This document shows, in pieces, positions 59,441 to 64,000 of a stretch of DNA of 64,000 nucleotides (within the stretch, counting starts at the first letter, position 1; every line of letters begins with the position of its first letter). The DNA lies in the NCBI RefSeq assembly GCF_037893015.1, contig NC_133658.1, positions 289,855,719 to 289,919,718 on the forward strand, written 5' to 3'. The translations under genes and the position numbers were made by a program. The DNA is from Macrotis lagotis (lineage: Eukaryota; Chordata; Mammalia; Peramelemorphia; Peramelidae). The notes under the pieces are model-generated. The model made no database searches and had not been told where the DNA came from. It was given only the letters and a program-made list of their open reading frames with translations.

Positions 59441-60049
59441 TCCCCCTGACTCACATGCATTGGTGGGGCTGTCTGGATCTCTAGAGAGTGGTCCATTTTC
59501 CAATGGGTCCATTCTCTGTTTCATGTCCAACTCCTCTGTAGTACCAATTAATGTTGATGCTATGATAAACATCCATCTATGACATTTACCAATTCTGTAG
59601 ACCAGTAGTAGGATTGTATACATAAAGATGACATACTTTCTCTTCCCATCTAATGCCTTTCCCATCCAGGACCCTAGGAGAGTGTGAGATAGCAATAACA
59701 GAACAAGCAGGAAAGCAAAGAAATAATAGAATAAAAGACCGAGACCAATCTTAATAGCAGTGGTAATTTTTGACATCGAGGAGAGCGGAAACAAGAAGGT
59801 CCAACTCGTAGTTAATGATCCCATCAACTCCTTGCCAGATGAAATGAATGGACAGTGTTTGGGGATGGGGTGGGCGGAAGAATCCTGCTCCATTCTGCCC
59901 TCTAATCAGAATCTCTATTAAGTTGGATCAGTGCTTTCTTGTTCCCTGTGGCCACTCATGTTCCCAATGGAATCCCAGACTGTGGAATGTGAGGCAATCA
60001 GACCACAAAGGGCCAGAGACACTCAAAACTGATGCATCCCCTGCAGGCC

Positions 60050-60168
60050 TATTTAAAGCAGGGGGAGCCCAGGAACCTTGAGAAGCTCAGACTGGCTATT
60101 TCTAGGCCATCCACTGGAACTAAGAAAACCAGCAACCTCCTGGGGAAAGAAGATCTAGAAGGAATAAT
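60050..60168 (+). promoter_or_regulatory. QRFP: candidate QRFP promoter and noncoding first exon
   Basis: A TATA-like TATTTAAAG lies at 60050-60058 in unique DNA. About 30 bases on is an initiator-like context (near 60085). A consensus splice donor, aat|gtaagtag, follows at 60168/60169. A good pyrimidine tract and ag end at 61417, directly before the QRFP ATG. Together these allow a noncoding exon of about 85 bases and an intron of 1249 bases. This is inference from signals only. Confidence 0.4.
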
Positions 60169-61267
60169 GTAAGTAGATTTGATTCCTTGTCATGAAATAG
60201 CTTACTCCAACACACATCTTTGCTCATCCCTGAAGATGGATGTAGAACAGACCCCAAATTCTGTCTACTGCAATTAGTCAATGATACTCAGCTTGGACAG
60301 GTATAAACTGGGGTCATGGTCCTGACTGGATGAGGAGGTTGGACAAAATTGAAGGGTGGAGGATTGGGTTTGTCCATCTCCTCGGATCTGATTTTCATCA
60401 AGGGGTTTGAGGCAGGGTTCTCCCTGAAAAGTCACTACCTTCCCCACCTCCATTTAGCAATCATTTGAAAAGCCCAACTTCCTTCAACCTGTGCAGGATC
60501 CTGCTGGAAAGGATTCCCTTCCCTGTGGGTTCTTAAAAGCAGGCAAGTTTGTAAAGGGTGGATTTACGGTAGAGAGGATTTAACTTTTTCTTCTTTTGTG
60601 ATTTCTGGCTGAGGTTGTGTCTGTATAATGTTTTCAATAAACTGTTTTTTTGGAAGGAGCTGAAAGGTGCTGGAAAACAAGGATTCTATATTCACTAGGA
60701 CATATAGTTTTTATCTAAATGAGAGTTCTAGTCCCTAGGGGACAGAAAGGGAGTCCTAAATTCTGCAGCCACCCATAGCTGGCTTCAGAGGGAGAGCAAT
60801 TACTGTATGTGTTTAGAGAAGCTTCCAAGTCTACAGTGGGCCATCTTGTACACTTGGAGTGTCTCTAGGAGCTGGGCTGATAGGATTACCTAACCCATTT
60901 CTCAGAGGCCTCCAAGTGGAGGGAAGGAAATTCTAGAAGCCTCTTATTTCAACGTGGAGGACATTAGGAAGCAACCTTAACTAAACAGCTTAGACAGTTC
61001 TATATATTATTAAGTTAAGATCTATTAGAAGTGGATGCTCATGGCTTTCCACCCGGGGCTCCTGAGATGATAAAACCCAAGAGTCAATAATTATAATAAA
61101 ACACTAATGAGACCAAATTCACTCAACCCTACCAGGGCAAGGCTGCCCTGCTGTAAACCATTCAAGCAGCTGCAGTATTAGAGCTCTAAGCTGCCAAAGC
61201 GGCCAAATCCAGGGATTTCGGGAGAGTGAAAAGCAGCCTAATTGGTACACTCAACTCCCAAGCCTGC

Positions 61268-61417
61268 TAAGAAAATAAAAGCGGCGCCAGCCGGCCGGCG
61301 ACACTGAGTAATGCCTCCTGGAGGCCGGCCGGGCCGCGGCTGTGCCCGGCCTTGGGGATGCTGCCGTGGCCGAGTCGGTAACTTTTCTCCCTCTGCTCCC
61401 CCCATGCCACGCACCAG
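61268..61417 (+). promoter_or_regulatory. QRFP: start of CpG-rich block upstream of QRFP; splice acceptor or alternative promoter
   Basis: AT-rich DNA with an AATAAAAG box (about 61273-61280) changes abruptly to CpG-rich sequence that runs through the QRFP coding region. The last 40 bases are pyrimidine-rich (cttttctccctctgctcccc) and end in cag at the ATG. Two readings are possible: a splice acceptor for exon 2, or a 5'UTR driven by the TATA-like box. I favour the acceptor. Confidence 0.4.
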
Positions 61418-61867
61418 ATGAGGGCCCCGCGCGCCCTGCCCTGCCTCCTGCTCCTGACCCTGGGCGCCTGCTTCCCTCCACGTGACACGAGAGAGGCCGG
61501 GGATCCGGGGCCCGGCGGCGGCGGCCTTCGGCCCGGCGAGGTGGGCCCGGCGCGGGGCGGCAGGCCCGGCTTCCCGGGGGCGGCCCCCCTGGTCATCGTG
61601 GCCACGAAGCTCCGGGGCCTCGGGACGGCGCGCGCTGGCTTCGGATTCAGGTTCGGGAGGCAGGAGGCGGCCGACCACGCGGCCGACGTCCGCCTCGCGG
61701 GGGAAGAGCGGCGCAGCGGCCTCCTGGGCAGCCTGGCCGAGGAGCTCAGCGCCTACAGCCGGGAGAGGGGCGGCTTCCGCTTCCGGTTCGGCCGCGCCGC
61801 GGGGCCGCGGGGGCGGGCAGGGGCCTCCTCCCAGCCCCACGGCCAGGCGGGCCCCCGGCGGCTTTGA
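61418..61867 (+). CDS. QRFP: QRFP, pyroglutamylated RFamide peptide precursor
   Basis: The single open frame gives 149 residues. Residues 1-17 are a signal peptide (a run of leucines, then LGACFP). Residues 73-81 are AGFGFRFGR, a first RF-amide module with a Gly amide donor and Arg cleavage site. Gln82 follows directly and begins a stretch of exactly 43 residues ending at Phe124, then Gly125-Arg126. This is the layout of QRFP-43, whose N-terminal Gln cyclises to pyroglutamate. The C-terminal part (LLGSLAEELSAYSRERGG then FRFRF) corresponds to 26RFa. QRFP is a secreted hypothalamic peptide acting on QRFPR (GPR103) in feeding and arousal. Oddities: FRFRF where human has FSFRF, and 23 residues (127-149) after the GR, whereas human QRFP ends about there. 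The coding sequence is extremely GC-rich, unlike its flanks. Frames in the other five phases are shadows. Confidence 0.95.
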   Translation: MRAPRALPCLLLLTLGACFPPRDTREAGDPGPGGGGLRPGEVGPARGGRPGFPGAAPLVIVATKLRGLGTARAGFGFRFGRQEAADHAADVRLAGEERRSGLLGSLAEELSAYSRERGGFRFRFGRAAGPRGRAGASSQPHGQAGPRRL

Positions 61868-62390
61868 CTTACCACGCACCCCAATTCACCGCCCAAGCTG
61901 CCAAGAAACTCCGAACATTATTATTATTATTACTTTTGGGGCTTTTCCCTGTTATTCCGGTGGGTTGATGTTTGCACTTTGACCTTTCACCCCGACTTTG
62001 CTCATGTACCCAGATGAGAGGTAGAGAGGGAGAAAGAGAGGTGGTGGGTTCCGCTAGGAGCCCAGCCTTTGTTCACTCCCTGAAAGGCAGCCAGGCTCCG
62101 TCTGCAGCACTCCTCTCCTCCCCCAGCGGTCTGTTTCTGATCGTTTTTAAAGCAATCCCCGGGCCTCAGTGGCACTGAGCTGAGAAAGATGCAATGCAAT
62201 GAATAAGAATTGGGAGAGCTTGCACGCCATGCTCCGAGTTGAAGGCAGGAGGACGCAGTGATTATAGTGGGATAATCAAAGTGTTGACAGTCTCCACAGG
62301 GATGCCTGTAAGCTGACATCCAAAATGTGGCTGTGAATGAGGAGTAGATTCTACTGGGCACCAGGCACAGGTTTAAAAAGTCAAAGTAAA

Positions 62391-62410
62391 ACAAACAAAC
62401 AAACAAACAA
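62391..62410. repeat. (CAAA)n run
   Basis: About five tetranucleotide units. Confidence 0.85.
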
Positions 62411-62659
62411 GATTCTTTATCTCCATCCCCATTAACATAGAAATGCCTCTGGGCTGGCAGGAAAACACGGTTCCATGTCCAGATGCTGTTTTGGCCAGGG
62501 TGGGTGCCCAGGCTATTCGAGGAGGTATCTTCCAGTGCCATGCTTCTACCAGGCCAGGGGATCTCATGGGTACTGAATGAGCCATGCATGAAAAGGGGTT
62601 TTGATGTTGCTGATGCAAGGCTGCATTTCAAGTTTTCAATATATATCTATTTCTTTTTA

Positions 62660-62665
62660 AATAAA
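62660..62665 (+). terminator. possible QRFP polyadenylation signal
   Basis: AATAAA about 790 bases after the QRFP stop, on the coding strand. It is the first canonical hexamer I see downstream. It sits at the edge of a duplicated block, so it may be incidental. Confidence 0.25.
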
Positions 62666-63333
62666 AGTTACAACCCCTGCAAACTACAGACTCTTAACTA
62701 CAGGCCATTAGTATATTAGAACTTAACTCTACTGTGTTGTGAATAGCTTAACACTGAGGACTGAAACCTTATTATATATGCCCACACATCTTTCTCAACA
62801 TTCCTCCAATTGATAGTCTAAGAAATATACATGATCAAAAGATAAAGACAATGCAAAGTATGTTTTCTTATTCCAGTTGGCTTTCACTAGCTTCTTAAGA
62901 AAGAACATGTGAAAAACAGCTCAACCAACCCCCCCACCGCCCGCCCCAAGGAAAAACCAGAACTAAGCCTGCAGTGGTTTCAGATCACCCAACCCACTAG
63001 AATAACACACAGAAAAGCCCAAATAATAAGTTACAACCTCTGCAAACTACAGACCCTTAACTATAGGTCATTAGTATATTAGTACTTAATTTTACTGTGC
63101 TGTGAATAGTTTAACACTCTAAAGACTGAAATCCCATTATATATACCCACACATCTTTCTTGACATTCCTCTAATTGATAGTCTAGGAAGTATCGGTGAT
63201 CGAAAGGAAAAGACAATACAGAGTATGTTTTCTTATTCTATTTGGCTTTCATTAGTTTCTTTACAAGGAACATATGAAAAACAGCTCACCCCCCCCCCCC
63301 AGGAAAAACCAGAATTAAGCCTGCAGTGGTTTC
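62665..63333. repeat. direct duplication of about 0.31 kb
   Basis: Copy A 62665-62981 and copy B 63028-63333 are collinear across their length and separated by 46 bases. Shared landmarks include aagttacaacc, 'gtatattag', 'cccacacatctttct', 'gtatgttttcttatt', a poly-C tract, and gcctgcagtggtttc at the end. They differ by scattered substitutions and in the C tract. No coding frame is shared. Confidence 0.88.
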
Positions 63334-64000
63334 CGACCCAGAGGCTGGATACCTCGCCTATTTCAAACACAGCTTTGGTGTCTCCTTAGATGCTACCCCA
63401 TGTCAGATATAGTGATCTGATGCTGCTCACATGCTGCTCTGCTTCAACTCCTAAGACAAGGAGCTTATATTGATGTAACTATAGCAACATTTCCCCTCCT
63501 CTTTTAAAGCTGTACCTTACCCATGTTCACAATTGAATAATTTTCCATTGAACTGTCACAATTAATTGGTGGATTTTTATTAGCCTTTTAGAACCACACT
63601 GGGCTGAGCCCAGCTTGGCGGCTTGTCGAATTCAACAGTCCTTTCTCATTTTTGAGGGCCTTGCATTCTTTAGCAATAGCCCTCAATCTTCAAGAGTCAA
63701 AGAGTTGCTTCATTATGGAGAAACATATGGGTGCCATAATAGAACCAAACCCATTTAGAATAGAGAACATGGGTAATAAGATGGAAACGGAAAACTGGAG
63801 TTAATAATTTACTTTCCATTAGGGCAAGTCTCTTTCCACTGAAGCTTTTCACTTAACTCTAAGCTGGACACTAACAAAGACAGATTTAATATTTGGGCCT
63901 GAGGCATGTGATCTGCTTTCAATAACCATTTTGGCTTGGGACAGTAGCAATGAAGTTCAGATGATAGGACTGATCAAAGGACTCTAATGAGGGACCATGC

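Larger units (their letters stand above)
44777..61417. other. FIBCD1-QRFP interval (16.6 kb)
   Basis: After the presumptive FIBCD1 3'UTR it holds a transposon relic (47.81-48.01 kb), SINEs (49.98, 56.16 kb), an L1 insertion (50.66-51.55 kb), MIR-like relics (about 52.2, 54.0, 54.8, 55.6, 55.85, 58.97, 59.27 kb) and the candidate QRFP promoter. The DNA at 48.0-49.9, 52.5-53.9 and 56.4-58.9 kb has no recognised gene. A possible LINE 3' end with the closing phrase 'gatgtcatggtcttctttga' and (CAA)-rich DNA ends at about 57535. Confidence 0.8.
61868..64000. other. DNA downstream of QRFP
   Basis: Probable QRFP 3'UTR near the stop with an ATT run (about 61918-61932), a CAAA run (about 62391-62410), the possible poly(A) signal and the direct duplication 62665-63333. 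From 63334 to the end I see no gene. No ABL1 exon, the expected next neighbour, is recognisable. Confidence 0.7.

Noticed and set aside
61238..61879. 213-residue minus-strand open frame over QRFP, and a 166-residue plus-strand frame at 61482-61982
   Set aside because: Both are low-complexity Ala/Gly/Pro/Arg products of the GC-rich QRFP coding region. The 61418-61867 frame has the signal peptide and RF-amide motifs.
63334..64000. 3' end of ABL1 on the minus strand
   Set aside because: Expected from human gene order just beyond QRFP, but no coding similarity or convincing 3'UTR signal was seen within the window.

Overview
The window is mammalian genomic DNA, most likely from a marsupial. Genes are split into short exons by kilobase introns with gt/ag borders. 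The interspersed repeats are the tRNA-headed SINEs typical of opossum and Australian marsupials (the 'gtggataga ... gagttcaaat' type), a longer SINE form with an RTE/BovB-like tail, 5'-truncated marsupial-style L1 copies, MIR/L2-like relics and palindromic DNA-transposon remnants. The species cannot be fixed from this sequence. No bacterial, viral or CRISPR-type locus is present.

There are two protein-coding genes, both on the + strand. (1) FIBCD1, a type II membrane receptor with a fibrinogen-like domain that binds acetylated ligands, occupies at least 2952-44776 as six coding exons: 2952-3431, 11160-11319, 12188-12324, 32793-32889, 41792-41971 and 44517-44776. They splice in frame into 437 codons plus TAG. 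The first coding exon, about 24 codons, lies upstream of the window. (2) QRFP, the secreted pyroglutamylated RFamide neuropeptide precursor, has its whole coding sequence at 61418-61867. The FIBCD1-QRFP order and co-orientation match the human 9q34 neighbourhood as I remember it, where ABL1 would come next; no ABL1 exon is seen here.

Layout: 1-2951 is repeat-rich DNA upstream of the first visible exon. Intron 3432-11159 carries several SINEs, an L2-like 3' end and a G-rich purine tract just before the next exon. The short intron 11320-12187 holds one SINE. The 20 kb intron 12325-32792 holds a large ancient repeat (about 12.7-14.9 kb), a run of minus-strand L1 insertions (18.5-22.7 kb) and calmer, possibly conserved DNA at 23-27 kb. 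Intron 32890-41791 holds a palindromic DNA-transposon relic directly followed by a CpG-rich block (about 35.15-35.87 kb), a TAAT-rich block (about 39.36-39.53 kb) and a decayed LINE reverse-transcriptase tail (about 40.96-41.62 kb). Intron 41972-44516 has a CT/CA microsatellite and a SINE with a perfect target-site duplication. The 44777-61417 interval holds the presumptive FIBCD1 3'UTR, an L1 insertion with a perfect target-site duplication, scattered SINEs and a plausible QRFP promoter plus noncoding first exon near 60.05-60.17 kb. After QRFP comes a direct duplication of about 0.3 kb (62665-63333).

The two genes are not obviously part of one pathway; they are conserved neighbours. The most distinctive biology is the QRFP precursor. 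It has two amidation-ready RF-amide modules, an exactly 43-residue Gln-led peptide, an FRFRF core and a C-terminal tail beyond the usual end. The intronic CpG block in FIBCD1 and the tandem duplication after QRFP are the best noncoding leads. I found no convincing undescribed system.
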